NCBI GenBank assembly: GCA_029721435.1
Contig: CM056592.1
Span: 36,653,611-36,717,610, forward strand
Length of the DNA: 64,000 nucleotides
Direction: 5' to 3'
DNA from: Gymnothorax reevesii
Taxonomy: Eukaryota; Chordata; Actinopteri; Anguilliformes; Muraenidae
The notes beneath the pieces are model-generated. The model saw only the letters and a program-made list of their open reading frames with translations, ran no database searches and was not told where the DNA came from. This document shows, one piece after another, positions 24,344 through 37,200 of the stretch (position 1 is its first letter; each line of letters starts with the position of its first letter). A program made the position numbers and the translations under genes.

Positions 24344-25842
24344 CAGCGGCGTAGGTATTGCCGGTGCAGCCGGTGCGCTGAACCGGGGCCCTGATGATCT
24401 CTGAGGGCCCACGGTGAGTAACTATGCCATTTTTCCTCTTATCACAACACATAAAGAAGTTACATATATCATTTTTGTCATTACAAGTCTCCTGTTCAAA
24501 GCAGTATGATCATCTGCTTATTGCGGAGTTGATGTGTATATATATTGCTCCACTGTTTCATACAACACAGTCATGGTAACAACCCCCCCCCCCCCCCCTC
24601 CCACACACAGATTGGCCATTTTTCCTCTTTTCTTTGATATATGTCTTTTGTATTTCAGTAATGATACTTTTTCAGTTATAATCACAATTACTAATCATAT
24701 ATTTGATTGTTTTATTCACAACATTTTCAAATGAACATGGCCTGCTGGGAAATGTGTTTGTCCAATTAGTTGACATTCACTTAATCCTTTCTGATCGTAG
24801 CTTCGTAGGCTACGCGCTTGCTCGTGAATTGTTGTTTTTTGAGAGATCCGCTAACCCATTAGCCTAGTATTGGAGGTGAAAAGTCTTGAGCACCATGTTG
24901 AGCAGCACAAAAGCGGTGTTCAAAAAAGAAAAGAAAAAAGAGCTCGATGTACGGAACTCCAAATTGGCGAAATTGAATGCATTTTTTAAATAGTCATCTT
25001 GTCCAGATGCAGTTCCTGCTAGCGTTGTGAATGATAGCGGCGACACGCAGCAGTCAGACTTTGAGGCTAATGCTACCACCTCATTGCCCTCTTGCTCAAC
25101 GACTTTGCAGACCAGAAGGCACCCAGAGTTAACTTCTGAATGGGTGAGTGCAGTTTTTTATTAGGCTACTGCAAGTGATCAGCTTGCCGGTTGTGGTTAA
25201 ATGGCTGCTGTGCCAGGATGTGTGTCCATCTATCTGTTTACTTATTGATTTGGCCACTGTTGTGCTGTTAGGGAAATACGGTTGACTGTTCAGCCGTATG
25301 GATCTTTTTCGCATTTTCATTGGCAATGTATTGTCACTGTTGTTCATGGTTCAAACAGCCTAACGTGTTGTGTGATGTTGAGATGCTGTGCAAATATTCA
25401 TTGTCCATGGTTCTAATAGCCCTAATAATTATGGGTGTCTGCGTTTTTCAGAAAACTGATTTTTCTTAATTACTGATTTGGATACCTACTGGCTCACTGT
25501 AGCTGAAGTGGTTGGCTACAGAGGACGATTGTTTCTGTGAATATCCAATAACTGATGCGGGTGTGCCATCTAGTGATAGAATATTGTAACTACGTGCATA
25601 AATTTGCAGCTCCCTGTCCCCGCACTAACATACCCTGCTGCCGAGCACTGTTGTTCTTCTCGAAGACGCTAAATCCAGATAAATCTTAAACGATGAATTG
25701 CATTCATATTTTAATTTGTAACGAAGTGGCTAGTGTCAAAGTAACGAAGTAAAATGATAATTTTTAGAGTAAAAGTCCAGGTTTAAAAAAGAACTCAGGT
25801 AAAGTACAAATCCTCAAAAAACTAAAGCTCTGTTACAATTAC
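24344..25842 (-). mobile_element. hAT-type transposon, copy 2, one end missing
   Basis: Reverse-complement copy of 1794-3368, with about 1 difference in the 219 bp I compared directly. It keeps the CAGCGGCGTAG end at 24344 but stops about 70 bp short of the other terminus, at a point where palindrome sequence resumes for some 20 bp. It lies about 500 bp upstream of the gene 1 TATA box; gene 2 has no such insertion. It includes a C-run at about 24582-24598. Confidence 0.8.
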
Positions 25843-25865
25843 TAGCTTTGTCGATTGGAGACCAC

Positions 25866-26565
25866 ATGTGTTCTCACAACAACCACACTGATGTGAATAC
25901 CTGAATCACCAGAGAATTTCATGGCCACATGTTGCGTTGAAGATATAAGGTTTTGAGACGTTAGAGATGTAACATTAGGTTTCATCAGAAACTGCATAGT
26001 GTGAGAAATGAGGCGCCAGTAACTATGGATACCATTGTAGAGTCCGGCATGTCGCTGGAAGTAAGCGATTCCATAGCCTACAGTCCTTTAGATTTCTGAT
26101 GCAGCATATTGATAGCATTATCTGAAATACTACATTGTAAAGAAACAGTTACCAAAGAAGATCGAAAGTCAACTATATTTTTAGGCACCCAACTACTTGC
26201 TTATGTTTTCTGCTGCGGCTGTTTTGCGCATTCCTTCTTTTTTTGGCTGATTTGTGCAATATCGTATTCATTTTCCCACAGGAATTCTGCTCAAAACTAC
26301 GTACTTCTAAGTGATGCATGCCCTTGAGTAACTCCACAGATTGATCTGCATCATGCCTCCAAAGGTTCGATGTTTGATATAAATGTTTTCGAAAATAAAA
26401 TTTGTGGGATTTTGATCTTTCATTTCATAATTCCTATGCCCTGAAAGAAAACGAGATGAATATCAGCGGTAGAAGTTGAGTCGGTTGATAAGGAAGTTGA
26501 GTCGAATCTGATGAGGAAGAAGGGGCTGAGAGAATGGGTGGATATTACGCCGACATAATAGGCTA
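25866..26565. other. Start of the palindrome spacer, unassigned
   Basis: No mirrored sequence, no recognised gene and no repeat that I can name. Confidence 0.45.
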
Positions 26566-26683
26566 ACCAATCAGAATAAACCTGACCATATTTCCTCTCA
26601 TATAAATATACACGCAGGCATAGCCTCACCAGCCCCTTCATTAGGCCACTTCACTTGCTAGTTGGCCTTTGGTATCATGCCTC
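26566..26683 (+). promoter_or_regulatory. CCAAT plus TATA arrangement resembling a core promoter
   Basis: AACCAATCAG at about 26567 is followed 25-30 bp later by CATATAAATATA near 26599. An ATG at 26677 opens a frame of only 24 codons rich in Lys and Gln. It may be a retrotransposon LTR promoter or chance; there is no supporting gene. Confidence 0.25.
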
Positions 26684-26855
26684 TGCAAAAAAAAAAGGCC
26701 TGTTGCCATCAGGGCAAAGAGTCACAAAATCAATCAAAAAATATTTTATAGAATGGAAAAAATGTATTTTCACTTTTAAAATTGGGTAAAGAGGGGAAAT
26801 ATTCATTGTTTTTCAATTGTGTAGAGAAATAAAATTTACATTCCATTCAACAAAA

Positions 26856-28327
26856 CTAGGCTTATGCCGTCGGAGGCGACGGCTGGGAGTATATCCCCGA
26901 ATGCCCCCAATCCTCCAATTCTCCAATCCTTGAACAGACCTTGAATAGACTTGCATTTGAACTTAATTTCAGGTCAATCGGACAAATGGTTCTGAAGATA
27001 TGGCCAAAATGGTAATTTTCCATTACAAAGCGCCACTTGGTGGCAAAATAATGAACCATACAGGTATGATGTCATCATGTGACACGGTGTGAGGTCATGA
27101 CCTTGCAGTTGCACATAGTTTCATGTCAATTGGAGAAGTAGTTGCAAACATATAGCAAAAATGGTGAATTTTATGTGACAAAGCTCCACCTTGTGTTAAA
27201 ATTTTGAACCAAACAGGTATAATGTCATCGTGGGACACATCCTCAGGTCATGACCTTTCATTTGCACTTGATTTGAGGTCAATCGGACAAATATTTCCAG
27301 AGATATGATAAAACAGTGATTTTTTCAGTTTTTGGCCCCTGGTGGCCAATCTAGAGATTGTAAATTGTCCAAAATCGAATCATTTCTTCCTCTATATGAT
27401 ACTTACTTATATGCAAAACTTGGAATTTGTAATTGAAATATTACTGCAGTTATCGCGTTAACACGTAAATCAGTTTTTGGCCCCTGGTGGCCAATCTAGA
27501 GATCGTAAATTGTCCAAAATCGAATCAGTTCTTCCTCTTTATGATACTTACTTATGTGCAAAATTTGAAATTTGTAATTGAAATATTACTGAAGTTATTG
27601 CGTTAACACATAGTGCGGCGGTGGCGGTCGGACCAAAAACATAATATCCCCGGACCGCCATTCGGCTTTCGGGATTTAATAAATCCATTATAAAAAGTCA
27701 AGCCAACCAGCTAATCAACAAGAGCTTCCAAAAATTATTTTAGCCTGATTCGTTTTAGCCTTCAGCATCGACAATCTGCATATACTTCAAAAAGTGGGGC
27801 AATCTGGATAACTGCTGGCAATATAACAAATTATACAGAAAGAGAACTTGGGCTTATAGTTAAAGGGGTCCTATTATGCTGATCATTCTTTTAATACATA
27901 TTAGTAATGCTATAATGCTGGTTGTCCATACTGAACCTCTGAAAAGTTTCTAAGCATAAGATACAGAGGTTTTGCCGTAATCCAAGAACGTGATTTCGTG
28001 AACGTGATTTCCTCTCTGAACAGCACCTCCCGAGATCTTTGCGAGATCGGGGCAAAACTTGGCGTCTGGTTGTGCCGTCCAATTAGTACAGACCTAGCCA
28101 GAGCCAATCACGGCGCTGGACCTGCCCACCAAGGTTATTATAGTTTCGAAATTTTCATAAGTTTTTAATTTTTATTTAGTTTTACAGTTTGCTTTTTTAT
28201 TTCAGTTAAGTTTTAGTTGAAATTAAGTTCAAATGAAAGTCTATTCAAGTTCTATTCAAGGATTGGAGAATTGGAGGATTGGGGGCGTTTGGGGATATAC
28301 CCGAAGCCGTCGCCTCTGACGGCCTAG
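26856..28327. mobile_element. Unrecognised element with ~110-bp terminal inverted repeats
   Basis: Bases 26856-26975 and 28205-28327 are inverted copies sharing CTAGG at the tips, GCCGTC-GAGGCGACGGC, then CCCCCAATCCTCCAATTCTC. Inside are about three degenerate units near 26930-27310 around 'aggtcatgacctt', a directly repeated ~140-bp unit at 27329-27610 (GGCCCCTGGTGGCCAATCTA), and at 27860-28130 a sequence beginning AAAGGGGTCCTATTATGC. No protein was recognised. Confidence 0.55.
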
Positions 28328-28414
28328 TTTTAGTTTAGTTTTCATTTAGTCTTAGTCTTAGTTTTAGTTTTTCAGCTATTAGGAGGTAAAGTACTGAATT
28401 GTTTGGTTTTTTTG

Positions 28415-28712
28415 GGTTTTTTTTTTTGAGGATTTGTACATTACTTACGGTTTTTTTAAACAGGGACTTTTACTCTACTACATTTAAAAGATAAAAAGTG
28501 TACTTTCACTTCGTTACTTTGACACTGGCAACTTAGTTACTCGTTTCAAATGAAAATATTCATTGAATTCATCATTTACTAATTATCCCGATTTGGCGCT
28601 TTCACGAAGAACAAACGTGTATCTTTGTACAGATGTCTCCGCCAGTGGACGTGGAGCTGCAAATTTATGCACGCAGTGACAATATTATATCACTAGATGG
28701 GACACCAGGATC
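28415..28712 (+). mobile_element. Diverged fragment of the 1794-type hAT element
   Basis: 'TTTGAGGATTTGTAC', 'GACTTTTACTCTAC', 'TTCGTTACTTTGACACT' and 'CTGCAAATTTATGCACG' occur in the same order as at about 1898-2160, with more substitutions than between copies 1 and 2. Confidence 0.6.
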
Positions 28713-29489
28713 GGTCGCGGAGGTTTTGTGCGCGTTGTAGGCTATTTGCAGAATGAATGCTGACCGGGTTATTAAGCAGTAGCTCAAGTAGGCGAGCAAT
28801 TAAACATTGCGATAAAAGTATCTATCTTCGTTGCATGTATATTTCCTTTTACTTTGCAACATCAAGCATTTTACTACACAGCTAACAGCTGTGCTTAGCG
28901 TCACGAATATGAGTTAGCTGGCCAGCTACGGCATTCGCGAATGCTATTTGACATGAGCTTAAAATTTTGATTCCAAATTGCTAGCGTTTACCCTTGGAGT
29001 AGTTGCTAGATTTTGAATAAGACAATGTTTAGAAATACCTGTACTTTTTTATTTCAGTGGGACTCCCCAGTATAATAATGGCTAAATTAAATAAATGTTT
29101 TTTGTATTTGTATCGCTTTGTCAGTCACAAACAAGAGATCTTGCGGTACCACCTCTGATGCCGGATCGGAGCAGGGTTTGTTTTCAGCCAAAATACACTG
29201 CATGAAAGACAGAGAGCCCCCACTCTCCCCGTGACAAATTACAAGTCAGTTCATCAAACCATAACCGTCCAATTCTTGGAAGTGTTTTGGAAGTGACTTC
29301 ATTATGCATATCTGATCACACACCAGTGCAGGAAATCAGAAGAACATACTTGAGTGGAAATTTAGCTGCACATTGGAAAGGTGCCCAAATTAAAACACAG
29401 TTTCCATGGAAACCAGAACAGATACAACCATTGTAAGGGTGGTGCTAGAGGAGGCCTCATGTTTCAAATCCATCCAAACCCCAGACCTG
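28713..29489. other. Spacer DNA, nothing recognised
   Basis: No coding region or repeat structure that I can support. Confidence 0.45.
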
Positions 29490-30760
29490 TATCAGTAATA
29501 GGACCAGAGATATAAGGGTTTTTCTGCAGCATGTTTTGAAAAGCGACCCCTACAGGCCATTTCTTCAGAGGTCCATAAAACCAATACCAGGGGCCAGTTG
29601 GCAAAAAATCTGAGATATCCATCATTTGGGCCAAATGAACAAATAGACAAAGTTAAAGTAAAATCCAAGACCATGATGGGCCCAGGTGTGTTTCCACTTG
29701 GCATGGAATGACCCTAATAAGGTCACCACAATCACAAAGAGCTCAAATAAAGTAGCCCACCATGTTGTGTTGTTTAAGTAGGTTTCTTTATTTCCAGCAC
29801 ATAATATTACATTGCCCTGTACATTTCTATGCAAGGAAAAACAATGATTTTTACAACTTTTTAGGCCAGCATTTGGGTGGGAAACAGGCCTATATACTGG
29901 ATTTTTGGGCCACAGCAGTGTAACTCAGGTCAATAGACACTGCTCAGGTGCAAAGTGGTGTCAGCAACTTTTCCCCGGGTGCAAGCCAGGCCCTTAAACT
30001 TGGGCTCTTTCCAGCTGCAACCAACTTTGAAAGGGTTAATCTGAACAACTACAAAGTTTCCTTTCGATTTTTTGATAGAAGTGGCAAGAATCTACCTGAA
30101 ATAAAAGGTTCCTGGCATCAGTTGATCACCCCCTCCAACTATTAGCGAGTAATTAGGATTGAAAAAGTGGAAAATATGTTTGTGAGCACCAACTTTGACC
30201 TAAATTTCCATGGCATTCACTATTGATACAAGCAACCCTTAAGACTGTCAGCCTAGAGCAAGGTTCATCTCAAGGATCAAGCTACCTTCCAGATCTGTAT
30301 CTGTCTTAGAATCAAAGATAGAAATCTTTTTAAAAAGCATGTTTTGAAAAGCGCCTCCTACAGGCCATTTTTCAGAGGCCCATGAAATGTATACGGATGG
30401 GCCCTTTGTGAAAAAATTGGAGGTACCCATCATTTGAGTTCAAATGAACAAATATACAAAGTTAGAGAAAAATTTGGGACCATGATGGCCCCAGATGTAC
30501 CTTAAGCCAGGGGTCCCCAATCTTTCCCAGAAAGGGCCGGTGTGGGTGCAGGCTTTCATTGCAACCAACCAGCTATGCACCTGATGCTACTAATCAAGCT
30601 CATTAGAAAGGAGTTCTGGGGTTGATTAGTAGCATCAGGTGTGTAAATGCTTGGTTGCAATGAAAGCCTGCACCCACACCGGCCCTTTCTGGGAAAGATT
30701 GGGGACCCCTGCCTTAAGCATTTCCACTTGGCATGGAATGACCCTTAGGTCAAAATTTAC
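29490..30760 (+). repeat. Direct duplication of an unrecognised unit (offset about 0.8 kb)
   Basis: 'GCATGTTTTGAAAAGCG', 'CTACAGGCCATTT', 'AAATGAACAAATA' and 'TTCCACTTGGCATGGAATGA' occur at 29530-29710 and again in the same order at 30338-30740. The second unit is interrupted by the MITE at 30508-30711. Confidence 0.65.
30508..30711. mobile_element. 204-bp hAT MITE with perfect 8-bp target duplication
   Basis: The ends CAGGGGTCCCCAATC and GATTGGGGACCCCTG are exact inverted copies, and the element is nearly palindromic throughout. CCTTAAGC flanks it on both sides (30500-30507 and 30712-30719). Confidence 0.9.
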
Positions 30761-31199
30761 TCACTAAATGATGAAATGTATGGCAGTTTAAATTTGTGAC
30801 CTGAGGCGGATGTAAGGGGCAGAGTTTGGTTGCTTGCTGAAAGGATATTTAAAATGGCTAAATGATGGAATAGGATTAGGTAACATAATATTCAGAGGAT
30901 CATGAAGCAAGTGGAAACAGTCACAATGGTCAGAGAATGTTTGTTATACTTACTAACATGGTTGGGTAAATAATTTGCAAGTTGCAGGAATGGCTAATGT
31001 TTGGCTGATGAAATGTAATCTCCTCAATTGATGTTCCATTTTAACAGCAAGCCATTAGTTTAGTCATTCATCATTATTATCAATTAATTTTAATTCACCA
31101 CAATTATTAGTTTATTTTATTTACCTCATATACCTCGCTCAGGTATGTTGTCTGCACTGGGTTGCAGCAGTTATGTGTATGTTAAAATGTAATTTCCTC

Positions 31200-32770
31200 T
31201 TAGGATGGAGTTATTTTTGCACCAGCTGAAATTTTCATGGTTTGGGAGCTTTGTTAGCTCCTTTTTGTTTCTCTCGTCCAGGACGATATCGTTTTGCTCA
31301 CCGTCGGATTCCTTAGCCAGGTGGCATTGATTATGGGCGTTGCCTGGACTCTATTTAAGCTCCTGTCCTTCCTCGTTCGTGTTGCTGGAGTGTCATTTTG
31401 CTCTTGACGCTTTAGCCGGTAAGGTATCTTGAGAAGTAAGAGTATTGGCAGGATCTTAGCTGCATTTAAGGAGAAGCGTTAGTGAGTAAGGGTTTCATTT
31501 GGTTTTTATTTCCCTTACTTTGATCTTTGGTTCGAGCTCGCCTGTCTGCTACCACGGACTGAGTCTCGTCCGTTGGTAGTGCGAGGCTCGTAATTTCTAT
31601 CTGATTTTATCTCTCAGCACGTTGCTGATTTTCTCTTTTATTTCGGGCCACTGCACGTGGCGTCCTACAACCTACGTCGCCATCACAGTACACTCCAGCC
31701 ACAATGGAGACGTGGTCAGCCACAATGGTTGACCGTTTTTCTAAAGCAGCTCATTTTGTCGCGCTACCCAAGCTGCCTTCAGCACGGGAGACAGCGCATC
31801 TTGTGGTCAACCATGTGTTCCAGTTGTATGGGCTTCCGCAAGATGTCGTTTCTGACCGAGGCCCTCAGTTTACGGCCAGATTTTGGCAGGCGTTTTGTAA
31901 GCAGTTGGGGGCCACTGTTGGTCTCCGGGTGAAACCCCGAAGAGAGGCTAACGGGCAGTCAGAACATACTAATCAGTCATCATACTAAAACTCTCTCTGA
32001 TGTTTGGCGGCGGATAATCCCTCATCTTGGAGTCGATTTTTAGCTTGGGCCGAGTATTCTCACAACTCGTTGAGTAATTCCTCCACGGGGCTTTCCCCGT
32101 TTGAAGCCCAGGTGGGTTACCAACCCCCACTTTTCCCAGAGACTGAGATTGATTCCGAGATTCCCTCAGTTAATCAGTTCATTCGGCACAGTCGATCGGT
32201 TTGGACTAAGGTCCGTTCTGCACTGCTGCACTCGCGGCGCAAACAAAAATCGTTCGCTGATAGAAGGCGTCGTTTGGCCCCGTCTTATCGAGTTGGGCAG
32301 AGAGTTTGGCTGTCCACCCGGGACCTCCCATTGAAGGTAGAATCCCGAAAACTGGCGCCCCGCTATATCGGCCCGTTCAAGATTGTACGGAAGATCAATC
32401 CGGTTACGGTCCAGTTGAAGCTCCCGAGATCTCTGCGCATACATCCGACGTTCCACGTCTCGCGGATTAAGCCAGTTAGCACTAGCGTCCTGGCGCCCGC
32501 CGCCACGCCTCCGCCGCCACCGCGCATGGTTGAGGCCAGGCCGGTTTATACCGTGCGCCACATTATGGCTGAGAGGCGCGTAGGTCGCGGGCTCCAGTTC
32601 TTGGTTGATTGAGAGGGATATGGTCCCGAGGAGCGGTGCTGGGTCCCTTCGCGGGATATTCTGGATCCCTCGCTTATTTCAGATTTTCATGTGCGGGGTT
32701 GCTTGGGGACTTCTGGAGCCTGGGGGGGCAGCGTGTGGGCAGTGCCCATCCTGAGAAAAGCTCTGCCCCC
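31200..32770 (+). pseudogene. Ty3/gypsy retrotransposon fragment (integrase and pol C-terminus)
   Basis: From about 31704 the frame reads [35 protein letters not shown] and NGQSEHTNQ, giving the D, D and E of a gypsy integrase. After stops near 31988 a 202-codon frame (32004-32612) continues with the integrase C-terminal region, including [25 protein letters not shown] and [11 protein letters not shown], and ends as a chromodomain-like region should begin. Upstream 31200-31660 looks LTR- or leader-like, with TATTTAAGC at about 31350, and joins straight to the integrase, so gag, protease, RT and RNase H are missing. The stop-separated frames make it a dead copy. Confidence 0.8.
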
Positions 32771-33059
32771 CAATGAAAACTCAAGATAAAAAACTGATTT
32801 ACTCGGGGAGACTTCTGCCGGAAGCGCACAATGTAGGTAGTGTTTCACGGAGGCTCCTCGGGAATGTGTTTTTTAAATATTTTAACTGCGACATAAAGGC
32901 TGTCCATCGTCTGCAAAGTCTACGCATTCGCAGAAGAATTCGTTATATCTCTTTTTCACTGCCGTTTCGGGACAAATGTCGACCTCCCTGGTGACTCCCT
33001 GACTCCCTGGTGACATCGGAGGCTAACGAGGAGATGCTATGCAGTATTAAAGTGATGTT

Positions 33060-33619
33060 GGACGACCTACGGACTGAAATCGTCACGGATTGTCACGCTG
33101 AGCAACAAGAGTGAAGATCTGGAGGCTCGCTCTCGATGGAATAATATCAGAGTTGTCGGCCTGCCCGAGGGTACCGAATGACCTCGCCCCACGGAGTTCA
33201 TAGCTGAATTCCTAAAGGATTTATTGAGTTTGGAGGAGAAACCCGGCCTTGACAGGGCCCACCGCACACTACGAGCTAAACCAAAGGAGGGCGACTCGCC
33301 ACGTCTGATGGTCATCGGGGTGACACTGTTTCAAATCAGGAATGTTTTGCTGCGGCATGCTGGTGAGGCTTCCCCCCTGCTGCGCGACGGTAAAAGGGTG
33401 TTTATTTTCCCCGACTTCAGTCCGGCGGTGGCTAAGCAGAGGGCAGCTTTTATCCAGGTGAAAAAGGAGCTCCACGCCTGTGGTGATGTTAAGTTTGGCC
33501 TCCGGTTTCCCGCTACTTTGCACATCACCCTTTCAAGTGGCCAGACCCACAAATTTGAGGACCCAGACAAGGCCTTGGAGTTCGTTGGTAAGAGACTGAA
33601 GAAGAACTCTGTTCCATAA
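33060..33619 (+). pseudogene. LINE ORF1 (L1-type RNA-binding protein), frameshifted
   Basis: The intact part, 33224-33619, carries the L1 ORF1 landmarks LDRAHRTL and RDGKRVFIFPDFS, followed by a C-terminal domain ending KKNSVP. Upstream pieces in other frames, LEARSRWNNIRVVGLPEG near 33120-33175, belong to the start of the RRM and the end of the coiled coil. A stop at 33179 and frameshifts break it. The protein would coat LINE RNA in a ribonucleoprotein particle. Confidence 0.75.
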
Positions 33620-34242
33620 GGTGACTATCTTTCCAGCTGGCGGGCGCTGCTTTGTTTTATGACTGTTTCATTACAGCAACTCATGACTGCTCCTACTCTT
33701 GCTGCATTCAACACTGGCTAAGTGCTGGGTGGCTGGTATCCTTGTTTTCAAATACAACACAGACTCTGACTTCATTTGTGATTATAAATGGGTCTTCAGC
33801 TTAAGGCATATAGGTGCTGTTTTTTCTTATGTACTCATCTGAATGACATGACTGCACTGAAGTTTGCTCCACTCTTATCTGGAGCTATTTATTTTTATAT
33901 TTAACTTAATGGAACCTTTTTGTGTTTCTTGATCTTTTTGTTTTCACGGGACGGCTCAATTTAACATTCCCTATGGTCATTTAGAACTTCAGGTAACGAC
34001 AGGTTTCGTTTCAGAGAGGGATGGCGTAGCACGCATCACCATGTGGATGCTTCGGCTAAGAGGGGATAAAGGGAGGGTGCTCTGTTCTGAGCTGGGGGGG
34101 TTGTTTGTTCATTTAGTTCATGGGGAGGGGAAGTTGGCACCTACCCTTCACTTCCAGATTTGTATTACCTGTATGTTTACTTTGCTGATAGACTTATATT
34201 TAGCTTTCTCATTCTCTTTACTTGTGTTCATACTTCTGACTT

Positions 34243-37200
34243 TTGATGGCGCAGTCTAAGAGATCACCTCCTGGTGGAGGTGGAGATGTTAAATTTGTCA
34301 GTCTGAATTGCAAAGGCCTAAACAATCCAATTAAGCGAAGCAAGGTTTTGCATTACTTGCGCCACCTCGACGCCCATATAATTTACTTGCAGGAAACCCA
34401 CTTGAGAGGTGTGGATTACATGTGGTTGAAAAAGAGCTGGGTTGGGAACATTTACTCTTCCTCTTTTTCCAGTAAATCAAGGGGGGTAGCGATTCTTTTA
34501 CACAGGGATATCCCTTTTGTTCATGCCCAAACAATTTCTGACCCTGCTGGTAGATTTGCAATTGTTTTAGGGTGTATTTTTGATGTGTAGGTAGCTCTTG
34601 CAAACGTGTATGCCCCTAATTGGGACGATGAGTCCCTTTTCAAACAGGTTTTTTCAAGGATACCGGATCTGTCGACATATGAATTAATTTTGGCTCTCTT
34701 ACCACAGCAGTTCAATCCATATCGGCCAAAGTGGTTGAAGCCTTTATGAGAGAGTTTAATGTTGTGGATCCATGGCGATTCTTTAATCCAGGGAAAAGAT
34801 CGTACTCGTTCTTCTCACATATTCACTCCACGTATACCCGTATGTCCAGCAGGTTACTCACTTTTATCTCTAACTGCAAATATGATGCGATCGTTGTATC
34901 AGATCACGCCTCCGTGTCCATGAATATTTTCTTTCAGTAGTTTAATGATACAAGACCACCATGGCGCTTAGACACGCACTTACTGTTGGATAACAACTTT
35001 GTTAATTTTGTCAGCGAACGGATTGATTTTTTCTTTCAAATTAATAAAACTCCAGATGTGACAGCCTCCGTGTTGTGGGAGACAATGAAAGTTTTCATAA
35101 GAGGGGAGATTATATCTTACACGACTTACCAGAAAAAATCTATGAGAGAAAAATTAGCTAAGTTATCTCACCGCATTGCACTTTTAGACTCTTTATATGC
35201 TACATCCAAACGGCCAGAAACCTATAAGGAGCGAATGTCCTTGCAAGCAGAATATGATCTCATCATGTCACAGTTACCTACTGAGCTTTTACTTCGTTCA
35301 AGATCACGATTCTTCAAACAGGGAGATAAAACTAACAGACTTCTGGCCCATCGGTTGCGACAAATTTCTGATTCTCAATTGATCACCCGAATCGACACTG
35401 GTAAAGGAATCACATCAGACCCTGCAGAAATTAATAACACTTTCACGGACTTTTATAAATTGTTGTATTCATCAGATTTTTTGTATACTCCTCCAGACTT
35501 GCTCTGCTTCTTCGATAAAATTGACACTCCTACTTTAGATCAGAATTTGGCAAAGGATTTGGAACGCCCTGTGACAGCAAATAAACTTGCAGAAGCAGTT
35601 AAGTCCCTTCAAAATGGTAAAAGCCCTGGCCCAGACGGCTTTCCACCTGATTTTTATAAATTGTTCTGGAAGCAATTGGCCCCACACCTGCTGGAGATGT
35701 TGATGTTGACTGAGTCTTTCAATTTGGGTATACTTCCCCGTACATTAAATCAGGCCTGCATCTCGCTGCTCTTAAAGAAAGGTAAGAACCCCCTACAATG
35801 TGGTTCATACCGACCTATTAGTTTACTCAATGTCGACTTTAAATTACTGTCCAAAGTGCTTGGTAGGCGATTAGAAACTGTTCTTCCCTCGATTGTATCT
35901 TTGGACCAAACAGGGTTTATTAGTAACCTGCACTCCTTTTTCAATCTAAGGAGTGTATTTAATGTCGTCTATAACCCTTCTTCATCCATCCTGCCGGAAG
36001 CCTTGGTCGCGCTGGACGCGGAGAAGGCGTTTGATAGAGTGGAGTGGGAGTATTTGTTTTTTATTCTGGGAAAATTTGGCTTTGGGGAAAAAAATTTCTC
36101 ATGGGTCAGATTATTATACGCATCTCCACTTGCCTCTGTTAGAACAACTGGCATAAATTCTGAATAATTTCAATTATTCCGCTCTACAAGACAGGGATGC
36201 CCATTTAGCCCCCTCTTATTTGCTCTTGTGATGGAGCCTTTGTCAATTGCTATACGATCCAATCCTAATATCCGGGGTATAACGATATATGGGGTAGAAT
36301 TGAGAGTTGCCTTGTTCGCGGATGATCTTTTGCTGCTTCTATCCGATATAGCGTGTTCCATTCCCGCAGCCCTCTCAGTTCTAGACGCTTTTAGTAAAGT
36401 TTTGGGGTATAAGCTGAACCTTAACAAAAGTGAAATATTCGCCATTAACAAGGAAGCAAAAGAGTATCCTCTTAAACAGTTTCCATTTAAGGTCGCCGAC
36501 TCTGGCTTTGTCTATCTTGGAGTGTATATAGCTGACACACTGACTAATCTGTATAAGAAAAACTTTCTCCCTCTACTTACGCAAATTAAATCTGACTTTG
36601 AACGTTGGTCTCTCCTAAATCTCTCTGTTGCTGCTAGGATTAATACAGTCAAAATGAATATTTTTCCGCGTTTTCTCTATTTATTTCAATGCATTCCAAT
36701 TTTTCCTCCCTCTCGCATTTTTTCATAAAGTGGACAGTCTTCTCCTGGATTTTATCTGGAACAAAAAGACTCCCAGGCTGAGCCGCCAAGTATTACAAAG
36801 GCCCAGGGCGTCAGGCGTTACCGAACTTTCAGTACTATCACTGGGCGACAACTGTAAGAAACTTTAATTATTGGGTTCGGTGTGAAGATATTGACGTTCT
36901 TCCATCATGCCTGATTATGGAGGTGACGTCTGCTCATCCAGTGTCTTTGAAAGCCTTATTATACTCACCCCTTCAATCCTCTATCTCTGGTTATACTAAA
37001 AATGTAATAGTAGCTTCCTGTCTTAAAACTTGGGTTCAGTTTAGACGCCATTTTGGTCTACATACACTCTCTGCTGGGGCGCCTCTATCAGCTAACCACA
37101 GCTTCCTTCCATCTCTATTGGATGATACCTTTGCCAGGTGGGCCAGGTTGTGCATAAAAACCATTAGAGACATGTATGTTGACGCCATTTTTGCATCTTT

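Larger units (their letters stand above)
5700..25865. repeat. Left arm of the large palindrome
   Basis: Partner of 40950-54541. It is longer because of left-only insertions at 8936-11865, 13410-15192, 17029-17496, 18178-21412 and 24344-25842. The inner end is marked by CTCCAATCGA-AAAGCTA wording at 25845-25865 and 40956-40976. Confidence 0.9.

Noticed and set aside
32166..32561. 131-codon minus-strand frame
   Set aside because: It is a shadow of the gypsy integrase C-terminus on the plus strand.
33269..33570. Minus-strand frames opposite the LINE ORF1
   Set aside because: They are shadows of the plus-strand ORF1, which has clear L1 motifs.
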